Shown here: in pieces, positions 27,268 through 34,641 of the stretch
Layout: each line of letters starts with the position of its first letter
How positions within the stretch are numbered: the first letter of the stretch is position 1
The notes under the pieces: model-generated
What the model was told of the DNA's origin: nothing
The model's input: the letters and a program-made list of their open reading frames with translations, nothing else
Databases searched by the model: none
From: G965207335 sp965207335
GTDB lineage: Bacteria; Pseudomonadota; Gammaproteobacteria; PS1; Pseudothioglobaceae
NCBI GenBank assembly: GCA_965207335.1
Contig: OZ242267.1
Coordinates: 930,001-994,000, forward strand
Direction: 5' to 3'
DNA length: 64,000 nt
Position numbers and translations under genes: made by a program

Positions 27268-28178
27268 CACCAAAAAGTAAAACAATACTAATAACAGGTG
27301 GTTCTGGGCTACTAGCTACTAATTGGGCTTATTATATAAAAAATAATTACAAAGTCATATTGCTATTACATAATAAAGACATTAGTTTAAATAGCATAGA
27401 AACCATAAAACTAGCAAATATTACCAGTGCAAATATTACTAAAATAATAATTGCCAATAACATAGATATTATTATCAATACTATTGGACTAACTAGCATT
27501 GAACAGTGCCAAGAAGACCCCCTACTTGCAAAAAATGTCAATGTACAAACCGCCAAAAATATTGCTATTGCTTGTGCTAAAAATAATACTAAACTAATAC
27601 ATATATCTACAGACCATTTATTTGATGGTAGCAAAAAAATAGTAGCAGAAGACGAAAAACCAAAGCCCATAAATGTTTATGCACAAACCAAATTAAATGC
27701 TGAAAAAAGTGTGCTAAAACACAAATCAAATAGCCTGATAATACGCACTAATTTTTTTGGTTATGGCAATCAATATCGCCAATCATTTAGCGATGTAATA
27801 ATATCTACACTTAAAAATAATAACAAAATAGAGTTATTTAATGATGTTTTTTATAGTCCTATTTTAATTAGTGAATTGATAAAGAACATACACCAACTAA
27901 TAGAGCAAAAAGCCACAGGAATATTTAATGTAGTAAGCAATGAAAGAATTTCAAAATATGAATTTGGCTTAAAAATTGCCAAAATATTTAATTTAAATGT
28001 CAAACTAATTAAAGCCATTAGCATAGATGATAAAAAAAATCTAGTTATACGCCCTAAAGATATGAGTTTGTCAAATACTAAATTAACAAAAAAACTTAAA
28101 AACTTAATGCCTAGTATTGATACGCAAATTAAAATTTTAAAACAATCAAATAGTTTAATTATAAAAGAGATAAATTAA
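27264..28178 (+). CDS. RmlD-like NAD(P)-dependent sugar-nucleotide reductase
   Basis: The 304-residue protein is an extended short-chain dehydrogenase related to dTDP-4-dehydrorhamnose reductase. It has the Rossmann motif TGGSGLLATNW, NTIGLTSIEQCQ, HISTDHLFDG, the catalytic Tyr-x3-Lys as YAQTKLNAEK, and RTNFFGYG. The start is GTG, overlapping the gmhA stop (GTGA). No other rhamnose genes are in the window, so its sugar substrate is uncertain; the context with gmhA and the nonulosonate genes suggests a surface deoxysugar. Confidence 0.78.
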   Translation: MTPKSKTILITGGSGLLATNWAYYIKNNYKVILLLHNKDISLNSIETIKLANITSANITKIIIANNIDIIINTIGLTSIEQCQEDPLLAKNVNVQTAKNIAIACAKNNTKLIHISTDHLFDGSKKIVAEDEKPKPINVYAQTKLNAEKSVLKHKSNSLIIRTNFFGYGNQYRQSFSDVIISTLKNNNKIELFNDVFYSPILISELIKNIHQLIEQKATGIFNVVSNERISKYEFGLKIAKIFNLNVKLIKAISIDDKKNLVIRPKDMSLSNTKLTKKLKNLMPSIDTQIKILKQSNSLIIKEIN

Positions 28179-28207
28179 TGAGTGATATTTTAAGAAATAA
28201 GGCATAA

Positions 28208-29590
28208 TTATTTTTTTGTTGCATATATAGTCATAATATTACCATAAAAAGCTGGAGATACTTTAGAGGTATCAAATAGGCGTTCAAGGTTTTCCATTGT
28301 AAAATATTCGGTATCAAAAAATGGATAATCAATACTCTCTATTTGAAAACCAAAATCAGTTAATAAATCACTAAGTCCTTTATCACCGAACAAACTACAA
28401 TGGGTTTTATCATGCAACATACGAAAATTATCGCCAAATCTTCTTGCCATAGCTGAATCAAAATTAGGACAACTCATTATTAATTTACCGTGTGTTTTGA
28501 GTATGCGAGCAATCTGTCTAACAAACTCAATGGGTTCTGGTACATGCTCTATGACATGAAAGCAAAATACCACATCAAAAAAATTATCTGAAAATGCCTT
28601 ATTATCTAAAATACCAATATGTAACTTATCTTTATCATAAGTTTGTTTAGTTAATTCTGTTACTGATTCTGGAATTTCAAGCCCATATTTTTCATAACTA
28701 TCATCAAAACAAATAGACATAGCCCCTGTGCCACAACCTAAATCTAAAATTTTTTGTTTATCTTTTAATTTAGCTAATTGGTTTATATGTACTATTTCAT
28801 CTTGAGCAAGAGATGCCCTGTGGATTATTTCATCTTGGTTAGTAATATTTCTAATCATACCATCTGGGTCTGACTGGGCTTTATAATAATCTTTATAGTC
28901 ACCATGATAGAGGCGTTGCTTATAGTAAGTTTTAAATTTTATGCGTTGTTTCTTTGCTAAAATCGCCTCCGTAATTTCTAATTCTTGTTGTGTATCAATA
29001 TCAATAGCTGATAAATTATCTACTTTAAGATAACTCACAGGCTTGCAAATACGATTATTATTTTTCTTTAAATCTACCACTCTTGTTATCCAAAAAACAC
29101 CTGATTCTAATTTTCTAGCTGTCTTTTTTTGACTCATTGGCCTTGTTAATAAATCATCATCATCAACAAAAAAACCTTTAAAATCAGTGTAAGTAACAAT
29201 ACTAGCACTATTTTCGCTTACTATTAATTCTAAGCCATTAGTAATGTCTTGAGGACTGATAATTGGGTTGCTTGGTTGCATCATCACCACATTATCAAAC
29301 ACTTCTCCTTGTGCTTCTAGTACTGCTAAACTATGCAATAAGGCATCTTCTGATTTACTATTATCATCAGCTATATTTTCAGGTCTTATAATAACCTCAA
29401 TATCATAAGACTCTGCTATTTTTTTATACTGCTGGCTGTCAGTGGATAAAACAATCTTATCAATAAGTGGCACCTGTTTAGCACACTCAATAGGGTAAGA
29501 CAATAAAGGCTGTCCTGCAATAAGTTTAATATTTTTATCTTTAATGCGTTTACTGCCTGAACGGGCAAGTATAATGGCTATGTTTTTCAT
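28208..29590 (-). CDS. Fused CMP-nonulosonate cytidylyltransferase and SAM-dependent methyltransferase
   Basis: Residues 1 to about 225 are a NeuA/PseF-type cytidylyltransferase: IILARSGSKRIKDKNI with the CTP-binding Arg/Ser loop, IVLSTDSQQY, MMQPSNPIIS and DIDTQQELEI. Residues from about 270 to the end form a class I methyltransferase with ILDLGCGTGAMSI (SAM-binding), the acidic YGLEIPE end of strand 2, VVFCFHVIEHVPEP and a C-terminal sheet. At 460 residues it is about twice a normal NeuA. The fusion implies that activation and O- or N-methylation of the same sugar acid are coupled. A 55-bp copy of the gene's 5' end is found at 30693-30747. Confidence 0.85.
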   Translation of the reverse strand: MKNIAIILARSGSKRIKDKNIKLIAGQPLLSYPIECAKQVPLIDKIVLSTDSQQYKKIAESYDIEVIIRPENIADDNSKSEDALLHSLAVLEAQGEVFDNVVMMQPSNPIISPQDITNGLELIVSENSASIVTYTDFKGFFVDDDDLLTRPMSQKKTARKLESGVFWITRVVDLKKNNNRICKPVSYLKVDNLSAIDIDTQQELEITEAILAKKQRIKFKTYYKQRLYHGDYKDYYKAQSDPDGMIRNITNQDEIIHRASLAQDEIVHINQLAKLKDKQKILDLGCGTGAMSICFDDSYEKYGLEIPESVTELTKQTYDKDKLHIGILDNKAFSDNFFDVVFCFHVIEHVPEPIEFVRQIARILKTHGKLIMSCPNFDSAMARRFGDNFRMLHDKTHCSLFGDKGLSDLLTDFGFQIESIDYPFFDTEYFTMENLERLFDTSKVSPAFYGNIMTIYATKK

Positions 29591-29595
29591 GATTA
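29541..29595. repeat. 55-bp direct repeat, copy 1 (start of the cytidylyltransferase gene)
   Basis: These 55 bases cover the first 50 coding bases of the cytidylyltransferase fusion and five bases before its ATG. They recur at 30693-30747 with only a few mismatches (for example CCTGAACGG versus CCCAAAAGG). This copy is the functional gene start. Confidence 0.85.
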
Positions 29596-29668
29596 AATTT
29601 CTACTATAATATATTTATTTTCCAAAAATTTCTAACAAATAAATGAAAACGATTAATGATAGTTGTTT

Positions 29669-29683
29669 CTATTTGTGTAAAGG
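29669..29683. repeat. Possible outer end of the GAGACC element family
   Basis: CTATTTGTGTAAAGGT matches the variant right end of the remnant behind rnfG (CTATTTGTGTAAAGGTCTC). No left end is present nearby. It lies in the 146-base gap between the cytidylyltransferase fusion and the dioxygenase gene. Confidence 0.35.
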
Positions 29684-29736
29684 TTTGCAATACTTACTAT
29701 TGACTATAATTCATTAAAATAGGCTATCCATGTAAA

Positions 29737-30672
29737 TTACTTAAAATCATTAAGTATTTTTTTAAATATACTGCTTTTATAAGTACCCAAACTGGCAATA
29801 TAAATATTAAACTTTTTAGCATTTTCTACAAATATTTTTGGATAGTCAGTTGGATAATAACGAGATAAATAATCAGTATAAAACAACTGATCTTTTAGGC
29901 TACCCTCACCTTCTTGTGTGATTGCCCTTTTTTGTGAATTTTCTAAAAATCCATTCATGCTATTTTCATTACAAGCATCCCAATAAAAAACATATTTTGT
30001 ATATTCTTTGGGAATATCATTATAGTCTGGTTTTGCTTTACTAGGTTTAGATGATTTATGAAATAAGCGCGAGTCAAAGAAAATAAAATCGCCTGCCTTT
30101 ACTGGGGTTTTGAATGCAAAATATTTTTGCTTTACTGGTAAAAGTAAAAAACGATAAAGGAAAGCTCTAAATAAACTAAAGATTCCTTGTTTTTTTGCTA
30201 AAACAAAATGATAATAGTGAGACTTTGGAATTATATCTATAGCTCCTCCCCAATTTTTTGTGTTGTCTTGCAATGGTAAGCCACACTTAGCAAAACGATA
30301 ATCACTATCGCCAAGATATGGATTAGTTTGTTCACTACTACTATCAAAGTGCCAATTACTTATGCCAAAAGCATTTTTATGTATATTAATATCAGCAAAA
30401 AATGCCAATTCTTCACCCAAGCTTTCTTTTAAAGATTTTACAATCTTTTTATTAAACATAATATCCAAAGATAAGCCCAATAATTCATGATTGCCAAATA
30501 CATGCCTAGTATGTAAGTATTTTTCTGTTTTTTTATGCTTTAAATATTCTTGACTTAATGAAAACCTAGCTTGTTTAACTTGTTGCTCATTTAAGGCATT
30601 TTTGACAATTCTAAAACCATATTTTTTAAAACTATTGGGTGCTTCATATTTACTACTTGAATTAAAAATCAT
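29737..30672 (-). CDS. Phytanoyl-CoA dioxygenase (PhyH) family Fe(II)/2-oxoglutarate oxygenase
   Basis: PhyH-family enzymes hydroxylate diverse substrates using Fe(II) and 2-oxoglutarate. The 311-residue protein has the metal-binding HxD as WHFDSSS near residue 118, GGAIDIIPKSHY typical of the family, and the distal His in FFDSRLFHKSSKPS near residue 205. The start at 30672 (MIFNSSSKYEAP) is preferred because AAGGAG lies 10 bases upstream, and the longer frame to 30720 runs through a relic of another gene. It sits between two methyltransferase genes in the nonulosonate cluster, so the substrate may be a surface sugar or its lipid carrier. Confidence 0.75.
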   Translation of the reverse strand: MIFNSSSKYEAPNSFKKYGFRIVKNALNEQQVKQARFSLSQEYLKHKKTEKYLHTRHVFGNHELLGLSLDIMFNKKIVKSLKESLGEELAFFADINIHKNAFGISNWHFDSSSEQTNPYLGDSDYRFAKCGLPLQDNTKNWGGAIDIIPKSHYYHFVLAKKQGIFSLFRAFLYRFLLLPVKQKYFAFKTPVKAGDFIFFDSRLFHKSSKPSKAKPDYNDIPKEYTKYVFYWDACNENSMNGFLENSQKRAITQEGEGSLKDQLFYTDYLSRYYPTDYPKIFVENAKKFNIYIASLGTYKSSIFKKILNDFK

Positions 30673-30682
30673 AATTAAAAAT

Positions 30683-30742
30683 TTCTCCTTTTTTAATGTG
30701 TTTACTGCCCAAAAGGGCAAGTATAATGGCTATGTTTTTCAT
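30683..30742 (-). pseudogene. 5' relic of a CMP-nonulosonate cytidylyltransferase gene
   Basis: On the minus strand this reads MKNIAIILALLGSKHIKKGE, matching the N-terminus of the fusion gene at 29590 (MKNIAIILARSGSKRIK) before it breaks off. The CTP-binding Arg is replaced. Its ATG follows the methyltransferase stop by two bases, so the ancestral order was methyltransferase then cytidylyltransferase. The relic's lysine codons (AAAAAAGGAG) now provide the Shine-Dalgarno sequence of the dioxygenase gene. It lies within the 55-bp repeat copy 2 (30693-30747). Confidence 0.8.
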
Positions 30743-30747
30743 GATTA
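30693..30747. repeat. 55-bp direct repeat, copy 2
   Basis: This is the second copy of the cytidylyltransferase gene start (compare 29541-29595). It includes the ATG, the five bases before it and about 50 coding bases, and also overlaps the stop codon of the methyltransferase gene. It probably arose by recombination within the cluster. Confidence 0.85.
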
Positions 30748-31728
30748 TTTTTTCTTTAAAACACAACGAATTAAATTTCTATTACCGCCATATTTAAAAT
30801 TAATATCATTGTAAAACTGACTATGGGAGTGGTAGAAAAAATTATAAAATTTTAAACTGTACTTATACAAACCAAATGCCTTAATAACTTGTTTAGTTAC
30901 TTCTATTAGATTTGGAGTTTTCTTTATTAACTGCTCTTTTTTAGTATTGGTTTGTACAGAGTTTGACTCTGTTAATAGTGTTCCAACGGTATTAATAAAA
31001 CATAACTCAAAATCAAATTTATTAGCTAGCTTACTTAAACTATCTAACGAAAAAAAACTTACATGAGGTGTATCATTAAATCTATTTAAGATATTTGAAT
31101 CTCTTAAATCAGCATTAGGCACTTCAATTATTAAAATACCATCATCTGAAAGTGCATACTGAATATCTTGGAATAAGGTTTGCATATCATCAATATCAAA
31201 ATGCTCTAACGAATGAGACATAAGCAATATATCAACCTTTTCTTTAACCTCTACAAGACTGTTATAAACTATTATATCATTCAAATAACGCTGATAAAAT
31301 TCCTTGGCTTCATTATTTGATTCTATTGCCGATAAGCTAATATTTTTAAATATTTTTCTTGCTGATATAAAAGATTTTCCATCTCCAGCCCCAATATCTA
31401 AAAAATGATATTTTTTCTTATTGGAACAATATTGCTTACCTAATAATAATTGAGAAATTGAACGATAATCTATAATAGAATCATCTAAAAAAATTTGATT
31501 AAAATTAATATACGATAAACTACTTTTACTTCTATATACCTCTTCGTAATAATGTTGCAAATCAATATTATTAATCTTAGGTATGATTTGTCCAAAACCG
31601 CAGTATTTACACACAGAAATAGATTTATTTTTAAATAAACTATGATTAAACCTATCAATATAGTCTATATTGTTCTTACTATTTTTTTCACTATTACACA
31701 AATAACAAGAGTTTGTTAATTGCTCCAT
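30745..31728 (-). CDS. SAM-dependent methyltransferase with N-terminal zinc-binding motif
   Basis: The N-terminus carries two Cys pairs (CYLC near residue 8 and CKYCGFGQI near residue 40), like the zinc domain of sugar C-methyltransferases. A class I methyltransferase core follows, with FLDIGAGDGKSFI (SAM site) near 107, the strand-2 acidic AIESNNEA, and LMSHSLEHFD near 168. Length 327 residues. It overlaps the neuB-like gene upstream by 13 bases. The expected product is a methylated sugar of the surface glycan; the atom methylated is unknown. Confidence 0.75.
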   Translation of the reverse strand: MEQLTNSCYLCNSEKNSKNNIDYIDRFNHSLFKNKSISVCKYCGFGQIIPKINNIDLQHYYEEVYRSKSSLSYINFNQIFLDDSIIDYRSISQLLLGKQYCSNKKKYHFLDIGAGDGKSFISARKIFKNISLSAIESNNEAKEFYQRYLNDIIVYNSLVEVKEKVDILLMSHSLEHFDIDDMQTLFQDIQYALSDDGILIIEVPNADLRDSNILNRFNDTPHVSFFSLDSLSKLANKFDFELCFINTVGTLLTESNSVQTNTKKEQLIKKTPNLIEVTKQVIKAFGLYKYSLKFYNFFYHSHSQFYNDINFKYGGNRNLIRCVLKKK

Positions 31729-32558
31729 GTCAAATGCTGGCGTAAATTTTTAGCAATTGGAGCTTCTTCTGGAATGACTTTTTTCACACCATCACCTATA
31801 GCTATTTCAATTTTACGCACAGCTCCTATCAAATTTCTAAACCCTGCTGGTTCAACAGAGGCAGATTGATCAGAACCATACATAGATCTATCTAGCGTAA
31901 TATGCCTTTCAAGTGATGTAATACCAAGAGCAGCGGCAGCATAAGACACTGCCAAACCAACCTCATGGCCACTATAACCAACATCACAATTATATTTATC
32001 TCTTAAGGTTTGAATCATTTTAAGATTAGCATTTTCAGTTTTCATAGGATAAGTTGAGATTGTGTGCATAAGCTCAAACGGGCAGTTTGCTGCTATAAAA
32101 ATAGCAACAGCATTATCAATATCAGCATAAGTTGTCATGCCAGTGGAAATAAAAGTATGCTTGCCTTCACTGGCAATTTCTTCTAATAACTCACTATAAA
32201 CAATCATTGCAGAGGCGACTTTATTATGGGGGCAATAAAACTGTCTTAGCCATTTTTGACTTTTAATATCCCATGCTGATGCAAACCACTTAATGCCTTT
32301 TTTCTTACAATAGGAATCAATCTCCTGATAGTCTTTTAATCCAAATTCTAGTCCTTCTTTTTGTGCTCTTTGAGTTGTCCCCCATGTTGATTCTCTGGGT
32401 GAAGATAAAAATTCTTGAGTATAAACACTATCAATAGTGCGTTTTTGAAATTTAACACAATCTGCACCTGCATCAGCTGCAACATCAATTAATTGTTTAC
32501 AAATTGACATATCGCCATTGTGATTTATTCCTATTTCTCCAACTATTGTAATTGACAT
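31716..32558 (-). CDS. NeuB-family nonulosonic acid synthase lacking the SAF domain
   Basis: NeuB enzymes condense PEP with an amino sugar to give a nonulosonic acid. The barrel motifs are present: GEIGINHNGD, VKFQKR, FISTGMTTY, MHTISTYPMK, GYSGHEVGLAVS and ERHITLDRSMYGSDQSASVEP. The protein is 280 residues and stops after the barrel, whereas PseI in the same window (344 residues) carries the C-terminal SAF domain that covers the active site of the neighbouring subunit. HTIS and SGHE replace the common HCxS and SDHT, so this is a distinct subfamily. It is followed at 11 bases upstream by a KdsC-like phosphatase gene. Confidence 0.82.
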   Translation of the reverse strand: MSITIVGEIGINHNGDMSICKQLIDVAADAGADCVKFQKRTIDSVYTQEFLSSPRESTWGTTQRAQKEGLEFGLKDYQEIDSYCKKKGIKWFASAWDIKSQKWLRQFYCPHNKVASAMIVYSELLEEIASEGKHTFISTGMTTYADIDNAVAIFIAANCPFELMHTISTYPMKTENANLKMIQTLRDKYNCDVGYSGHEVGLAVSYAAAALGITSLERHITLDRSMYGSDQSASVEPAGFRNLIGAVRKIEIAIGDGVKKVIPEEAPIAKNLRQHLTWSN

Positions 32559-32569
32559 TTTAATACTCC

Positions 32570-33073
32570 TTAATTAACATTGAATAATATTTTCATAAAA
32601 TCTAAATTAAACACTTCTTCTAATAATTCTCTTACAACTCCATTACCGCCTTTTGCATTAAGCACAATATCTGCAATATCTTTTATTTTTGCATGACTAT
32701 CACTAGGGCAAGCACTATACCCACAAAATTGCATTGCCTGATAATCATTCAAGTCATTGCCAACAAACAGTATTTTATCACTGTTATAGTGTTTATTTTT
32801 TATTATTTGTTTTAAGCTATCTACTTTATTGACAGAGCATTGTAATACTTCTATTTTTAGTTTATTAGCACGAGCACTAACAACTGTATTACTCTCTGTA
32901 GATAAAATAAAAGCAGGTTTTGAAAGTTTTCTTAATACATCAAAAGCTAATCCGTCACTACGACTACAGCCGACAGATTCTATACCATCTTGATTGAGAT
33001 AAACTAAATTATTTGTCAAAACCCCATCAAAATCAAAAATCAATACATCAATATCATCTAAGTTAAAATTCAT
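32570..33073 (-). CDS. KdsC-like HAD phosphatase of the nonulosonate cluster
   Basis: The 167-residue protein is a cap-less HAD phosphatase of the KdsC/NeuA-C type: LIFDFDGVLTNN motif I, ILSTESNTVVSARANKL as motif II block, a Lys in KVDSLKQII, and GNDLNDYQAMQ motif IV. KdsC-type proteins often accompany NeuB and NeuA and hydrolyse a sugar acid phosphate. It precedes the neuB-like gene on the same strand. Upstream of it lies a gmhA relic, not an active gene. Confidence 0.8.
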   Translation of the reverse strand: MNFNLDDIDVLIFDFDGVLTNNLVYLNQDGIESVGCSRSDGLAFDVLRKLSKPAFILSTESNTVVSARANKLKIEVLQCSVNKVDSLKQIIKNKHYNSDKILFVGNDLNDYQAMQFCGYSACPSDSHAKIKDIADIVLNAKGGNGVVRELLEEVFNLDFMKILFNVN

Positions 33074-33074
33074 T

Positions 33075-33540
33075 CTAAATGTAAATATCCATTATAATTA
33101 ATTTATCTTCAATGTATTCCATCAAAGCATGTCCTACGGTAATATGTGCTTCTTGAATTCTACCTGTATCATCACTAGGTACAATAAATGCCTTATCACA
33201 ATATGCTAGTGCTTTACCACCTTTATAACCAAGAAATCCAAAAACCCTAACACCCATCTTTTTCGCACTTTAAATAGCGAGTATGATATTTTTTGAATTG
33301 CCTGAGGTAGTAATAGCAATTAAAATATCTTTTTTTTCCTAAAGATTGTAGAGTTCGTTCATATAATTTATCATACCCAAAATCATTACCGCAAACTGTA
33401 ATAGTAGAGGTGTCTTGAGTTAATGTAATTGCTACTATGCCTGAACGATTATTATTTGTACGCAAGCAAATTAACATTTCTGCTGTATTAAATGATGTTT
33501 CAGCTTTCTCTAAAGCATCACAAATGCTTGTATTATCCCG
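33075..33540 (-). pseudogene. Decayed phosphoheptose isomerase-like (SIS) gene
   Basis: Two minus-strand fragments belong together. The first (from about 33477 down) reads TLTQDTSTITVCGNDFGYDK and LYERTLQSLGKK, then shifts frame at a run of A near 33330-33340. The second frame continues ILIAITTSGNSKNIILAI, meets a TAA, and resumes as AKKMGVRVFGFLGYKGGKAL and DDTGRIQEAHITVGHAL to 33075. The GNGGS substrate block expected near the N-terminus is missing. With a frameshift, an in-frame stop and a lost N-terminus it cannot make an enzyme. It differs in sequence from the intact gmhA at 26695. Confidence 0.85.
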
Positions 33541-33619
33541 CTATCAAGTTGTTGATATTGATACAATGGATGATTTTAAGGTAGCTGAAAGACTTTTTAA
33601 AATTTCAAGAGACTTATAA
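33540..33619 (+). pseudogene. 3' relic of an acylneuraminate cytidylyltransferase gene
   Basis: The plus strand encodes YQVVDIDTMDDFKVAERLFK followed by a short tail and stop, the typical C-terminus of NeuA-type enzymes (DIDTxxDFxxAE). Nothing upstream in the frame resembles the rest of a NeuA; the sequence instead becomes the opposite-strand gmhA relic. This is therefore a cut-off 3' end joined to another relic in opposite orientation. Confidence 0.7.
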
Positions 33620-33638
33620 ACCATACAAAAAACCAATA

Positions 33639-34034
33639 CTAACTAGTAGCCTTATCCTTGTTCTTATATTCGTCAATACTAAACTTACCAGCACCTGTTG
33701 TAGCTAAAACAAGTAAACCACCTATCATAGCCATTTCTTTTAAAAATACCCCACCTAAAAAACTATGAAAAATAAAAGCGGTAAGCACGGTAAACACAAC
33801 CAAAGCCAGAGCAGCAATACGGGTTTGATAACCAATAATAACAGCTAAACCACCAACAAACTTCACAACAAAAGCCAACCAAACTAATATCTCTGGAATA
33901 CCTTTTGAAGCGGCAAAATCAATTGGTAGTCCACCAGTAAATAAAGCAGTACCTCCAAGTACATAAATTAAACCCAATAAAAACCTAGCAATTAATAAAG
34001 TAACAGGGCAATTATCCATTTTTGATAACATCAT
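33639..34034 (-). CDS. DoxX family membrane protein
   Basis: DoxX-family proteins are small four-helix inner-membrane proteins, some linked to thiosulfate or quinone oxidation and others to redox defence. The 131-residue product has four membrane helices and the family-type GGTALFTGG, FVVKFVGGLAVIIGYQTRIAA and FLKEMAMIGGLLVLA segments. AGGAG lies eight bases before the ATG at 34034. No DoxD or partner subunit is adjacent, so a role in sulfur metabolism is not shown. Confidence 0.8.
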   Translation of the reverse strand: MMLSKMDNCPVTLLIARFLLGLIYVLGGTALFTGGLPIDFAASKGIPEILVWLAFVVKFVGGLAVIIGYQTRIAALALVVFTVLTAFIFHSFLGGVFLKEMAMIGGLLVLATTGAGKFSIDEYKNKDKATS

Positions 34035-34083
34035 AATACACTCTCCTTTTTTAGTTTGTGTTCTTTATAAAACAAAATACCTT

Positions 34084-34158
34084 GAGACCTTTGCATAAAT
34101 AGGGGTGATTAGCAAAAATTGGGTTTTTGATGATTATTCATATTTATGCAAAGGTCTC
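34084..34158. mobile_element. MITE-like element, 75-bp class
   Basis: This copy has perfect 18-bp inverted ends (GAGACCTTTGCATAAATA). It lies in the promoter region of the doxX gene, about 50 bases before the coding start. No exact 4-5 bp target duplication is visible. The rest of the 34035-34372 gap is AT-rich and holds only the candidate operator at 34312. Confidence 0.88.
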
Positions 34159-34311
34159 CTTTGACTAATTATATACTAAGTGAGATAATTAATAAAGACT
34201 ACTGCATAGATAAAAGTATAAGGTAAAAATGTAAAATAAAAATAGTATAACTGTCAGTTTACCTCTTTGTATGCATATCTTTTGGATTAGGATATTAAAA
34301 TAGTTGTAACA

Positions 34312-34337
34312 ATACATTCAATTAATATACAATGTAT
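34312..34337. promoter_or_regulatory. Candidate operator: inverted repeat upstream of the toxin relic
   Basis: ATACATT and AATGTAT form a perfect 7-bp inverted repeat with 12 bases between them, about 35 bases upstream of the toxin start. BrnA-type antitoxins bind such sites to repress their own operon, so this may be the old autoregulatory operator. AT-rich sequence makes chance palindromes common. Confidence 0.3.
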
Positions 34338-34372
34338 ATATAAAATTTTGCAGACAGCGTTAGAATAAAGTA

Positions 34373-34639
34373 ATGAAATTTGCCTAGAGTGATGCTAAAA
34401 ATAACCTTTTGCTGGCATCAAGAAATGTATGCTTTGAAGATGTTGTTACCAGTATTAACAAGGGAAAATTACTTGATATAAAGAGAAATTTAAGTAAGAA
34501 TTTTGCTAATCAGTATTGTCTTGTTGTTGAGATTAATGGTTATGCTTATGTCGTTCCTTTTGCCAAAGACAAAGATTTATTTTTTTTAAAAACTATTTTT
34601 CCCAGCAGGAAACAAAGCAAAAAATATTTAGGAGTATAG
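34373..34639 (+). pseudogene. BrnT-like toxin gene with early amber codon
   Basis: From the ATG at 34373 the frame reads MKFA, then TAG at 34385-34387, then SDAKNNLLLASRNVCFEDVV and continues to 34639. In this family the N-terminus is MKF or MKI followed by a Trp before S-D/E-A-K-N, so the TAG very probably replaces TGG. The rest is intact, including VVEINGYAYVVPF and KTIFPSRKQSKKYLG typical of the family. Translation could only resume at a weak start such as TTG at 34409, losing the first strand. The antitoxin gene follows two bases after the stop. Confidence 0.8.
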
Positions 34640-34641
34640 CC

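Noticed and set aside
29737..30720. Longer start for the dioxygenase gene (extra 16 codons)
   Set aside because: The extra part is the out-of-frame reading of the cytidylyltransferase relic; AAGGAG before 30672 supports the shorter start.
34409..34639. Functional toxin starting at TTG 34409
   Set aside because: The family N-terminus lies upstream in the same frame before the amber codon, and TTG has no ribosome-binding site; kept as a pseudogene.
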